From Kitasatospora sp. MMS16-BH015 (GTDB lineage: Bacteria; Actinomycetota; Actinomycetes; Streptomycetales; Streptomycetaceae): a DNA stretch of 64,000 nucleotides. The stretch's first letter is position 1; the number at the start of each line of letters is the position of its first letter. The notes beneath the pieces are model-generated. The model did no database searches. It was not told the DNA's origin and saw only the letters and a program-made list of their open reading frames with translations. Shown here piece by piece: positions 1 to 7,941 of this stretch. The DNA lies in the NCBI RefSeq assembly GCF_002943525.1, contig NZ_CP025394.1, forward strand, positions 6,401,001 to 6,465,000. Direction: 5' to 3'. Position numbers and translations under genes: made by a program.

Positions 1-549
1 TTCGACGCGGGCCTTGGCCGCGAGCGGGTCGGACGCCGAGACGGCGAGCGCCCAGGGGATTTCGACGACGGGGCGTTGCTGGATGGCGCGATCTGTGGGC
101 CCCAGGGTGATCCAGGCGAGGTCGGCGCGGCCGGTGGCGAGCGCGTCGAAGCAGCCGCGGCTGGAGGTCTCGGTCTGGAATTCGAGGCTGGCGCGGGGAA
201 ATTGCCGCCGGAAGTCGACGACGGCCGCGGACATGAAGTGCCGGATGGTCGTGGCTCCCGTCGTGACCCGTACCGATCCGCCTTCCGCGCGCGCGGCTTC
301 TTCCAGTCGGCGAAGTGCGTGGTCGATGCTGCCCAGGCCCTCGGTGACCGCCGCGTTCAGCGTGTGTCCGGCCGGCGTGGGCACCACGCCCCGTGTGTGC
401 CGTTCCAGCAGGCTCAGGCCCAACTGCCGCTCCAGCCGCTTCACGTGCTGGCTGACCGCGGACTGCGTGCAGGAAAGGTCACGGGCCGCCGCGCTCAGAG
501 AGCCGGCTCGGCAGACCGCGGCGAAGACGCGGAGATCGTCGAGAGTCAC
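1..549 (-). CDS. LysR family transcriptional regulator (3' end outside window)
   Basis: The first 183 residues of a LysR-type DNA-binding regulator are present; the rest runs off the left edge. The winged helix-turn-helix is at about residues 5-60 (LRVFAAVCRAGSLSAAARDL, then QSAVSQHVKRLE), followed by the start of the periplasmic-binding-protein-like effector domain. The GTG start at 549 begins MTLDDLRVF, the usual LysR opening. It is divergent from the reductase and VOC genes at 808-2729 across 258 bp, the classic arrangement for a LysR regulator acting on its neighbour. Regulation of those genes is inference. No ligand can be named. Confidence 0.9.
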   Translation of the reverse strand, partial: MTLDDLRVFAAVCRAGSLSAAARDLSCTQSAVSQHVKRLERQLGLSLLERHTRGVVPTPAGHTLNAAVTEGLGSIDHALRRLEEAARAEGGSVRVTTGATTIRHFMSAAVVDFRRQFPRASLEFQTETSSRGCFDALATGRADLAWITLGPTDRAIQQRPVVEIPWALAVSASDPLAAKARVE

Positions 550-807
550 GATGACCCAAGGTATTGCTTGGAGCGATGCCAGTAAATCCGTTGATTGACT
601 TGGGTCGTGGGGCGCTTGATCATTACTGCCCAGGGCGGCAACCCGCCCGTCGCTCACCCGTTCCGGACGCGGTGCGGTGAGCGGCCGGCGGGTGTCGACC
701 CGTTTCGCGGCGAGGGGAGATGCCGTGGTCCACGCGCCGCTCCTCCCGTTGGCTCCCGTCGGCCTCAGCCCGGCTGAACGGGTCTCCCAAGGACGACAGG
801 AGCTCAG
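550..807. promoter_or_regulatory. Divergent intergenic region between lysR and the reductase operon
   Basis: This 258 bp gap separates divergent starts and must hold both promoters. It contains relatively AT-rich stretches for this genome near 585-625 (for example TTGATTGACTTGGG and TTGATCATTA), which are the likely promoter or LysR-binding area. The downstream gene has a good ribosome site, AGGAG at about 797-801. I could not assign -35/-10 boxes with confidence. Confidence 0.4.
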
Positions 808-1701
808 ATGAACACAACCCCGCTGACGGTGGCCGTTCTCGGACCGGGTGGTGTCGGAGGCCTGATCGGTGCGCTTCTCGCCCGTGACGGGCATCGCGTC
901 ATCTGCCTGGCCGGCGAGGCGACCGCCGCCGCACTGAGCCAGGGCGGCCTGCGCGTGGAGAGCGCCCGGTACGGGGACTTCACCGCGGCGGTGGAGGCGG
1001 ACACCCGGTTGCGAGAGCCGGTGGACGCCGTTTTTGTGACGGTCAAGCAGACCTCCCTGGACGAGGCGCTCGACCGCGTCCCGGCCGCCGTCCTCGGCCA
1101 TGCGGTCGTGATCCCGTTGCTCAACGGCCTCGACCACCTCCGCCTGCTGCGCGAGCGCTACCCCGCGGCCGAGGTCGTCGCCGGCACGATCAGGGTCGAA
1201 GCCACGCGCACCGCACCGGGGCTCATTCACCACACAAGTCCCTTCGCCGACATCGAACTTGCCTCGCCTCCCGGCGGGTTCGCGGACCGACTACGGCACG
1301 CCGGTCTCGGCGTGACCCTGCGAGGCGACGAGACGGCGATGCTCTGGGACAAGCTCGCCTTCCTCGCCCCGCTCGCCCTGCTGACCACCCGGCACCGCGC
1401 GGACGTCGGGACCATCCGCGGCGAGCGGCGCCCGGAACTGCTCGCCGTGCTCGACGAGATCACCGCCGTGGCCCGGGTCGCCGGCGCACCGGTAACGACC
1501 GGGACCGTGCTCTCCTTCTTCGACCGTGTCCCGCCCACGATGAAGTCCTCGATGCAGCGCGACGCCGAAGCGGGACGCCCACTCGAAGTCGACGCCATCG
1601 GCGGAGCGGTCCTCCGCGCCGGCGCCGCCCACCACGTCGAGACCCCGGTCACAGCACGACTGGTGGCAGAAGTCGCACGCCTGACCACCCAGGAGGCCTG
1701 A
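808..1701 (+). CDS. Ketopantoate reductase (ApbA/PanE) family oxidoreductase
   Basis: A 297-residue member of the 2-dehydropantoate 2-reductase family, which reduces 2-oxo acids with NADPH. The Rossmann motif GPGGVGG sits at residues 12-18. VTVKQTSLDEAL (about 72-83) holds the family lysine, LLNGLDHL (about 97-104) the conserved Asn, and MLWDKLAFLAPL the second Lys. The C-terminal TMKSSMQRDAEAGRPLEVDAI resembles the family's SSMxxD substrate-binding segment. Because the gene pairs with a VOC protein rather than pan genes, a role other than pantothenate synthesis is plausible. The next gene starts 2 bp after its stop, so they are one transcript. The exact substrate is unknown. Confidence 0.88.
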   Translation: MNTTPLTVAVLGPGGVGGLIGALLARDGHRVICLAGEATAAALSQGGLRVESARYGDFTAAVEADTRLREPVDAVFVTVKQTSLDEALDRVPAAVLGHAVVIPLLNGLDHLRLLRERYPAAEVVAGTIRVEATRTAPGLIHHTSPFADIELASPPGGFADRLRHAGLGVTLRGDETAMLWDKLAFLAPLALLTTRHRADVGTIRGERRPELLAVLDEITAVARVAGAPVTTGTVLSFFDRVPPTMKSSMQRDAEAGRPLEVDAIGGAVLRAGAAHHVETPVTARLVAEVARLTTQEA

Positions 1702-1703
1702 AC

Positions 1704-2729
1704 GTGATGAGGCGATCCATCCCGTCCAATGGCGGCTCACCGGGAAGCGACCGCGGCTCTGCAGCGGCCTGGCCCGCCGTCCAGGACCTCCTGCGCGCCC
1801 GGGGCGCCGACAAGACGAAGCATCCTGGCGGTACGCTCCTGGACCACCTGAACCGAGTCGCCCGCCTGCTGGCCGACTGGGGAGCCGGGCCGGACCTGCA
1901 GGCTGCCGGACTGTGTCACGCCATGTACGGAACCGACGGGTTCGACCACGCCCTGATGGGCACCGACGAGCGCGCGCTCCTCGCCGAACTGATCGGCGAC
2001 CGGGCCGAGGCACTGGTCCACCTCTACGCCAGCTGTGACCGAAGCGTCGTCTATCCCCGGTTGGCGAGCGCGCGGCCGGTGGTCTTCCGCGACCGCTTCA
2101 CCGGTCGTGAGCACACCCCGTCGCCGCCGGACCTGCGCGCCTTCGTCGAGATCACGGCCGCCAACGAACTCGACGTGCTGGCACACAGTACGGACCTCGC
2201 CGACCGCCACGGCCCCGCCCTGCACCGCCTGTTCACCCACTCACGGGACCTGCTCTCCGCCCCGGCATGGGACGCCTGCAGGCGGCAGCTTGGCCGGTAT
2301 TCCCTCGAACCGGGGACGAGGATCCAGATCACCGGCCTGGACCACCTGGTGCTGACCGTCGCCGACATCGAACGCACCGTCGACTTCTACGAACGCGTCC
2401 TGTGCATGCGCGCGGTCACCTTCGGGGAGGGACGCCGCGCACTGACCTTCGGCGCCAGCAAGATCAACCTCCATCAGGCCGGCCGCGAACTCCTCCCGCA
2501 CGCCACTCACCCCACCCCTGGCAGCGCAGACCTGTGCCTGGTCACCGACATCCCGCAGGAACAGATCCTGGCCTGGCTGACCGCCTGCGGAGTGCCCGTA
2601 CTGGAAGGCCCCGTGCCGCGAACCGGCGCCCAAGGACCCATCACCAGTACCTACCTGCGCGACCCGGACGGCAACCTCATCGAGATCAGCACCTACAACC
2701 CCCGTCCGGCTGTCGAATCGAACTCGTGA
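1704..2729 (+). CDS. DUF6817-like domain fused to a C-terminal VOC (glyoxalase-like) domain
   Basis: A 341-residue two-domain protein. Residues about 20-190 carry a His-rich helical region (HPGGTLLDHLNRVARLL, then LCHAMYGT) resembling DUF6817/HD-like domains. Residues about 205-340 form a VOC domain beginning ITGLDHLVLTVADIERTVDFY and ending YLRDPDGNLIEIS, where H and E are typical metal ligands. AGGAGG at 1691-1696 serves either GTG 1704 or ATG 1707. It is co-transcribed with the reductase (2 bp gap). The fusion suggests a small metal-dependent lyase or dioxygenase-like activity; the substrate is not inferable. Beyond its stop lies a broken STAND gene on the other strand. Confidence 0.8.
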   Translation: MMRRSIPSNGGSPGSDRGSAAAWPAVQDLLRARGADKTKHPGGTLLDHLNRVARLLADWGAGPDLQAAGLCHAMYGTDGFDHALMGTDERALLAELIGDRAEALVHLYASCDRSVVYPRLASARPVVFRDRFTGREHTPSPPDLRAFVEITAANELDVLAHSTDLADRHGPALHRLFTHSRDLLSAPAWDACRRQLGRYSLEPGTRIQITGLDHLVLTVADIERTVDFYERVLCMRAVTFGEGRRALTFGASKINLHQAGRELLPHATHPTPGSADLCLVTDIPQEQILAWLTACGVPVLEGPVPRTGAQGPITSTYLRDPDGNLIEISTYNPRPAVESNS

Positions 2730-2754
2730 GTCTCCTGGCGGCGTCGACACCGCC

Positions 2755-2919
2755 GGCCTCCAGAGCTTCGGCCAGCTCGGCGAGTTGCCGCTCCCGACCG
2801 ACGAAGACCGAGCGGGCCGGCAGGCCGAACGGCACGGCCCGGCTCTTCGGCAGTTGGACGGTCGCCGCCTGGATGACCGGACCGAAGAACCGGCCCCCGC
2901 TGATGCTGTTGCTCCCCAC
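2755..2919 (-). pseudogene. 5' remnant of a STAND NB-ARC gene (third paralogue, truncated)
   Basis: GTG 2919 opens a frame whose first 55 residues closely match the starts of the two full STAND genes at 6137 and 7900: NSISGG, then GPVIQAA, then PARSVFVGRERQLAELAEAL. Homology stops abruptly after EALEA. The frame then runs on antisense to the end of the VOC gene (open to 2686) with unrelated sequence, and the P-loop and everything after it are missing. The upstream bases (TTCTACCAGG) are also shared with the other copies. I read this as the stump of a third tandem copy cut off by rearrangement or by arrival of the block at 1-2729. Confidence 0.82.
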
Positions 2920-2951
2920 GGCAGAGTTCTACCAGGGCCCCGAGGAGGGGT

Positions 2952-4355
2952 TCAGTCCTGGATTCGGCGCCAGGGGCGGTCGGCCTCCAGGGCGAAGGCG
3001 AGTTCCAGGAGGAGGCGCTCCTGGCCGTGGGCGGCGGAGAGGTGGATGCCGATCGGGAGACCGTCCTCGGTGGCGCCGGCGGGGAGGGCGAGGCCGGGGC
3101 TGCCGACCACGTTGTTGAGCGGGGTGAAGGCCACGTAGCGGAGCAGACGCTCGATCAGGTCCTCGAAGGGCAGGTTCGGGCTGAGGTGGCCGATCGGCGG
3201 GGTGACGTGGGCGAGGACCGGGGAGAGGATCACGTCGTACCGCTGGAAGAGGCCCGCGTAGGTGGCCTCCGCCGCGCGCAGGCGGCGCAGCACGCCCGGG
3301 GTGCGGCGGTACTCGCGCTGGAAGCGGCGCCGCAGCCCGGTGGTGAGGCCGTCGAGGTCGCCGGCCCGGAAGCCCGGGTCGATCAGCAGCCGGCCGCTGA
3401 CGGCGATCGCCCAGGCGATGTAGCCCCAGTAGGAGACGAAATCGCGGGAGAACTCGGCGGTGAAGGGCAGCGTGGTCGGCTCGACGCGGTGGCCGAGCGC
3501 CGCCAGCCGGGCGGCGGTCTCCTCCACGGTGCGGCGGGTGGGACCGTCGGTCTCGGCGATCGGCGAGTCCACCACCAGGCCGATCCGCAGGCTGCGGCCG
3601 CTCGGGCCCTCGACCAGGCCGATCGGTGGCAACTGCGGGTCGGCATGGTGCCGTTCGGCGGCGGCGAAGAACGCGGCGGTGTCCCGGACGGACCGGGTGA
3701 GCACGCCGTCCGTGACGATGTCCAGCGGCAGCCGGCGGCTCTGCTCGTTGGCGACCAGCCGCCCCCGGCTGGGCTTGAGGCCGACCAGGCCGCAGGCGGC
3801 GGCGGGGATCCGGATCGACCCGCCGCCGTCGTTCGCGTGCGCGATCGGCACGACGCCCGAGGCGACCAGGGCGGCCGAGCCGCCCGAGGAGGCGCCGGCC
3901 GAGTGCGAGGGCAGCCACGGGTTGCGGACGGGCTCGGCGGCGGCGTACTCGGTGGAGGCGTTCAGCCCGAACTCGGGCAGCCGGCTCTTCCCGAGCACGG
4001 CCAGGCCGGTGGCCAGGAACTGATCGGTGAACGGAGCGTTCCGCCGGGCCGGCCGGGCCCGGTACGCCGCACTGCCGTTCCCGGTGGGCAGCCCCCGCAG
4101 GTCGACGTTGTCCTTGAGGTACGTTGGCACCCCCCAGAGCGGCCCGCCGATGCCCGCGCGGCTGATCTGCGGCCGGTCGTGCGCGTCGTGGGCCACCGGC
4201 AGCAGCGCGCGGCCGACGTGGCCCGCCCGCGCGGCCGACGCCGCGACCAGCTCCCGCGGATTGACCTCCCCGGCGCGCACGAGAGCGGCGAGGGCCACCG
4301 CGTCGTGCTCGCCGAGAGCGTCGTCGGTGAACGCGTGGACCCGCTCGTCGAGCAT
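2952..4355 (-). CDS. Amidase signature family hydrolase
   Basis: A 467-residue amidase signature enzyme, normal family length. The Ser-cisSer-Lys triad is visible: Lys in YLKDNVD (about residue 82), cis-Ser in GASSGGSAALVASG (about 155-168) and the nucleophile Ser in DGGGSIRIPAA (about 175-185). The spacing and the AHANDGGGSIRIPAACGLVGLKP-type block (here with one extra Ala) resemble the 6-aminohexanoate-cyclic-dimer hydrolase branch, but that is a weak assignment. No signal peptide, so probably cytosolic. It lies 51 bp downstream of one STAND gene and 32 bp before the STAND remnant, all same strand, so it looks like part of that operon. Substrate unknown. Confidence 0.9.
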   Translation of the reverse strand: MLDERVHAFTDDALGEHDAVALAALVRAGEVNPRELVAASAARAGHVGRALLPVAHDAHDRPQISRAGIGGPLWGVPTYLKDNVDLRGLPTGNGSAAYRARPARRNAPFTDQFLATGLAVLGKSRLPEFGLNASTEYAAAEPVRNPWLPSHSAGASSGGSAALVASGVVPIAHANDGGGSIRIPAAACGLVGLKPSRGRLVANEQSRRLPLDIVTDGVLTRSVRDTAAFFAAAERHHADPQLPPIGLVEGPSGRSLRIGLVVDSPIAETDGPTRRTVEETAARLAALGHRVEPTTLPFTAEFSRDFVSYWGYIAWAIAVSGRLLIDPGFRAGDLDGLTTGLRRRFQREYRRTPGVLRRLRAAEATYAGLFQRYDVILSPVLAHVTPPIGHLSPNLPFEDLIERLLRYVAFTPLNNVVGSPGLALPAGATEDGLPIGIHLSAAHGQERLLLELAFALEADRPWRRIQD

Positions 4356-4406
4356 CCGAACTCCCCAACCCCTACTGACCGGTAGTCACTCCAGGAGCTT
4401 GGCAGT

Positions 4407-6137
4407 CTAGGGCCGCCCCGAGGACTTCGAACACCCTTCACCGAGGGTGTCCTCCGGCAGGAGTGTCGCGAGGTACGCGCGGGCGACTTCGGAGTAGGCG
4501 GTCTCCTCGACCGTCTCGAAGACCTCGACCGCCTCGCACGCGTGGGCGGCGGCCTGCTGTCGCCACCCCAGGCGCAGCTCGACCTGACTGAGCAGCAGTA
4601 GGAGATCCCCGGCCAGCGGAAGAGCGTCGAACCGGCGACAGAAGGCCAGTTGGAGCCGCAGCACCTCGTGAATCCTTGCGAATACCTCAGCCTGGTCCTC
4701 CAGCGGGCGATTCTCGGCCGCCAGCACGGTTCGGTACAGCTCCACGGCTTTCCGGCCGAGGCTCGTGGCGTCCGAGTCCGTGTCCGAGGCCGGGAGGTCT
4801 ACAGGGAGGTCCAGGGGCACCTGACCGTCGAACCGGTTCAGCGCCGATACGGCCAGCAGGGCGCAGAACAGCGTGGTGGTGTCCAGCGTGAGCCGGTCGA
4901 GCGCGAGCTTCCCCAGGTCGACCCCGTCCACCGGGTTCGCGGAGTCCACCCAGACGCTCAGCAGATTGTTGAGCTCAAGCCGGACCCACTGGCCTGCCCG
5001 CCAGCCGGACAGCTCGGGCCGGTTCGGGTCCGCTCGTCCGGCCTGGATCGCGGTGGCCGTGTCCACGTAGTACGCGATGACGCGTCGTCGGGCGGCCTCG
5101 GCGCCCTCTACTGGGCAGTCGGCGGCGTAGAGGCGGACCAGGTCGTGGAGTCGGTACCGCTCGTTCGAGCGGCCGAGCAGGTGGGCGCGGGTGAGGCCGC
5201 GGAGCAGGCGGGCGCTCTCACGTTCGGGGCGGTTGGCGAGGGCGGCGGCGGCCGGGAGGGCGAAGTCGGGGCCGGGGTTGAGGGGGAGCAGCGCGAAGAG
5301 GCGGGCCTCTTCGGGGTCGAGGCGCCGGTACGAGAGGTCGAAGGCGGCGCGGACGGCGAAATCGGGGCTGTGGTCGAGTTCGGTGAGGCGTTCGCGGGCG
5401 TCGGTGAGGTCGGCGACCAGGCGGGCGGGAGGGCGGTCGATGAGCAGCGCGGCGGTGATCCGGAGGGCGAGTGGCAGGTGGCCGCAGAGTTCGGCGAGCT
5501 CGGGGTACGCGGCACCCGGGCCGGCGAGTTCGGTGAGCAGGGCCACCGATTCGGCTTCGGTGAGGGTGTCGAGGGTGAGGTGGCGTGGGGTGAGGGTGCG
5601 GTCGGCGAGCAGGTGACGGCTGGTCACCAGGACGCGGTGGCGGGGGTCGCCGGGCAGCAGTGGGGTGACCTGCGCTGCGGCGGAGGCGTTGTCGGCAACC
5701 AGCAGCAGCGGCCCCGGCAGGGCGGCCAGGCAGGAGCGGTAGAGCTGCTCCTTGGCCCGCAGGCCGGGTGGGACGGGCTGGCCGAGGGTGTGGAGCAGGG
5801 ATTCGAGGGCCTGGTCCGGGGAGAGGCAGGTGGCGTCGTATCCGCAGAGGTCGATGAAGAGCACCCCGCCGGGGAAGAGGTGCTGCGCCCGGTACGCGGC
5901 CTCCACGGCCAGCGCGGTCTTGCCGATCCCACCCAGCCCGGCGACGGCCGAGACCGTGACCAGTTCTCCCTCGGCGGCCAGGGCCTCGGCCAGCTCGGCG
6001 AGTTGTCGTTCCCGGCCGACGAAGACCGACCGGGGCGGCAGGCCGGACGGGCGGACCGGCTGCTCACCGAGCTGGACGATCCCGGCCTGGAGGGACGGGC
6101 CGTGGAAGGTGCCCCCGCTGATGCTGTTGCTCCCCAC
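4407..6137 (-). CDS. STAND NB-ARC ATPase with RHIM/amyloid-like N-terminal motif (copy 1)
   Basis: A 576-residue NLR-like switch ATPase. Residues 1-23 hold NSISGGTFHGPSLQAG, a short Gly/Gln motif like bacterial amyloid-signalling motifs. VFVGRERQLAELAEAL follows at about 38-53, the P-loop GLGGIGKTA at 67-75, Walker B PLLLVADNAS at about 143-152, VLVTSR at about 169-174, GLPL-type HLPLALRI at about 220-227 and an MHD-like YRLHDLVRLYA at about 326-336. The C-terminus is helical and TPR-like. An in-frame TAG just upstream fixes GTG 6137 as the earliest start; no Shine-Dalgarno is evident, so translation may be coupled to the gene 47 bp upstream. It is a close paralogue of the 6185-7900 gene. The signal sensed is unknown. 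Confidence 0.88.
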   Translation of the reverse strand: MGSNSISGGTFHGPSLQAGIVQLGEQPVRPSGLPPRSVFVGRERQLAELAEALAAEGELVTVSAVAGLGGIGKTALAVEAAYRAQHLFPGGVLFIDLCGYDATCLSPDQALESLLHTLGQPVPPGLRAKEQLYRSCLAALPGPLLLVADNASAAAQVTPLLPGDPRHRVLVTSRHLLADRTLTPRHLTLDTLTEAESVALLTELAGPGAAYPELAELCGHLPLALRITAALLIDRPPARLVADLTDARERLTELDHSPDFAVRAAFDLSYRRLDPEEARLFALLPLNPGPDFALPAAAALANRPERESARLLRGLTRAHLLGRSNERYRLHDLVRLYAADCPVEGAEAARRRVIAYYVDTATAIQAGRADPNRPELSGWRAGQWVRLELNNLLSVWVDSANPVDGVDLGKLALDRLTLDTTTLFCALLAVSALNRFDGQVPLDLPVDLPASDTDSDATSLGRKAVELYRTVLAAENRPLEDQAEVFARIHEVLRLQLAFCRRFDALPLAGDLLLLLSQVELRLGWRQQAAAHACEAVEVFETVEETAYSEVARAYLATLLPEDTLGEGCSKSSGRP

Positions 6138-6184
6138 GGCAGAGTTCTACCAAAGCGCGGACCGGCCGGGGCGGAAACCGGCCT

Positions 6185-7900
6185 TCAGTCGGGCAGCTGG
6201 GCGAGGAGGGCGCGGGCCCGGGCGGCGTTGTCGGGGTCGCCGGTGGATTCGAAGGCGGTGACGGCGGCGGTGAGGTCGGCGGTGGCCTGGGGGAAGTGGC
6301 CGAGCTGGGCGCGGAGGTCGCCGAGGGTGAGGAGGATCTCGCCGGTGAGGCCGGTCTCGCCGAGTCGGCGGCAGAGGGCGAGGAGATGGTGGAGGCGGGG
6401 GAGCGCCACGCTGGTCAGCTCGGGGTGGGGGTGGGCGGGGAGTTCGGCGGCGAGGTGGCACAGGGTACGGGCGTGCTCGGTGGCTTCGGTGAGGGCGGTG
6501 GCGTAAGGGTCCTCGGGGAGGTCCGAGGGGCCCGGGGCCGCGGTGTCGAGGTACCGGAGGACGTGGTCGATCTTGTCGGGCTCCCGCTGGCCGGCCAGCA
6601 CGTACCGGACGGTGAAGCCCGCGATCAGGGCCAGGTTGACCAGTGCGACTTGGAACGTCGCGCCGACCACGCCCGGGTCCGGGGAGGTGCCGTCGGTGGT
6701 GGCCGTCCAGACCTCGCGAAGGGTGTCGAGTTCCTCGCGCAGCCACTGGGTGGCCCGCCAGCCGGTGAGGCCGGGGGCGGTGGGGTCCTGTTGGGCGGTG
6801 CGGATGGCTGCGGCGGTGTCCAGGTAGTAGTCGGTGACGCGGGCGCGGGCCGCAGCGGCCTCGGTGGTCGGGCAGTCGGCGGCGTAGAGGCGGACCAGGT
6901 CGTGCAGGCGGTAGCGGCCGTGGGAGTGCTGGAGGAGGTGGGCGCGGGTGAGGCCGCGGAGCAGGCGGGCCGTCCCACGGGGCGTGCGGTCGGCGAGGGC
7001 GGTGGCGGCGGGGAGGGCGATGTCCTGGCCGGGGGCGTGGGGGAGGAGGGCGAAGAGGCGGGCCTCTTCGGGGGTGAGGCGGCGGTGGGAGAGGTCGAAG
7101 GCGGCGCGGACGGCGAAGTCGGGGCCGTGGTCGAGTTCGGTGAGGCGTTCGCGGGTGTCGGCGAGGTCGGCGACCAGTTCGGTCGGGGTGCGGTCGGTGA
7201 GCAGGGCCGCGGTGATTCGGAGGGCGAGCGGCAGGTGGCCGCAGAGTTCGGCGAGTTCGGGATGGGCGGGGTCGGGGCCGGCGAGTTCGGTGAGGAGGGC
7301 GACTGATTCGGCTTCGGTGAGGGTGTCGAGGGTGAGGTGACGAGGAGCGAGGGTGCGGTCGGCGAGGGTGTGGCGGCTGGTGACCAGGACGCGGTGGCGG
7401 GGGTCGCCGGGCAGCAGCGGGGTGATCTGGTCGGCGGTGGAGGCGTTGTCGGCGATCAGGAGGAGCGGGGCCGGGAGGGCGGCGAGGACGGAGCGGTAGC
7501 GCTGCTGCTTGGCGGGCAGGCCGGGTGGGGGCGTCTCGCCGAGCGCGTGCAGCAGGGTGTCCAGGGCCTGGTCGGCGGTGAGGCGGGCTTCGTCGTAGCC
7601 GCGCAGGTCGATGAAGAGGATGCCGCCGGGGAAGAGCTCCCTCGCCCGGTAGGCGGCTTCGACCGCCAGGGCGGTCTTGCCGACCCCGCCCAGCCCGGCC
7701 AGGGCGGAGACCGCCACCAGTTCGCCATCGGCACCCAATGCCTCGGCCAGCTTGGCGAGTTGACGCTCACGCCCGACGAAGACCGAGCGGGCCGGCAGGC
7801 CGAAGGGTGCCGGCTGCGGCTTGGGCAGGTGGACGGACCCGGCCTGGAGGACGGGTCCGTGGAAGGTGCCGCCGCTGATGCTGTTGCTGTTGGTCCCCAC
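6185..7900 (-). CDS. STAND NB-ARC ATPase with RHIM/amyloid-like N-terminal motif (copy 2)
   Basis: A 571-residue paralogue of the neighbouring STAND gene. Domains in order: N-terminal motif NSISGGTFHGPVLQAG (residues 6-21), VFVGRERQLAKLAEAL (40-55), P-loop GLGGVGKTA (69-77), Walker B LLLIADNAS (147-154), VLVTSR (171-176), HLPLALRI (222-229), winged helix with MHD-like YRLHDLVRLYA (330-340), and a helical C-terminus ending in TPR-like repeats (about 500-571). The frame stays open far upstream through the metallopeptidase gene, but GTG 7900 is where homology to the other two copies begins. It starts 41 bp after the metallopeptidase stop. In this family, nucleotide exchange triggers oligomerisation and effector recruitment; the effector here is unproven. 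Confidence 0.88.
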   Translation of the reverse strand: MGTNSNSISGGTFHGPVLQAGSVHLPKPQPAPFGLPARSVFVGRERQLAKLAEALGADGELVAVSALAGLGGVGKTALAVEAAYRARELFPGGILFIDLRGYDEARLTADQALDTLLHALGETPPPGLPAKQQRYRSVLAALPAPLLLIADNASTADQITPLLPGDPRHRVLVTSRHTLADRTLAPRHLTLDTLTEAESVALLTELAGPDPAHPELAELCGHLPLALRITAALLTDRTPTELVADLADTRERLTELDHGPDFAVRAAFDLSHRRLTPEEARLFALLPHAPGQDIALPAATALADRTPRGTARLLRGLTRAHLLQHSHGRYRLHDLVRLYAADCPTTEAAAARARVTDYYLDTAAAIRTAQQDPTAPGLTGWRATQWLREELDTLREVWTATTDGTSPDPGVVGATFQVALVNLALIAGFTVRYVLAGQREPDKIDHVLRYLDTAAPGPSDLPEDPYATALTEATEHARTLCHLAAELPAHPHPELTSVALPRLHHLLALCRRLGETGLTGEILLTLGDLRAQLGHFPQATADLTAAVTAFESTGDPDNAARARALLAQLPD

Positions 7901-7941
7901 GGTAGGGAGTTCTACCAGTGAATCGGCGGCCTGACTCGGAG

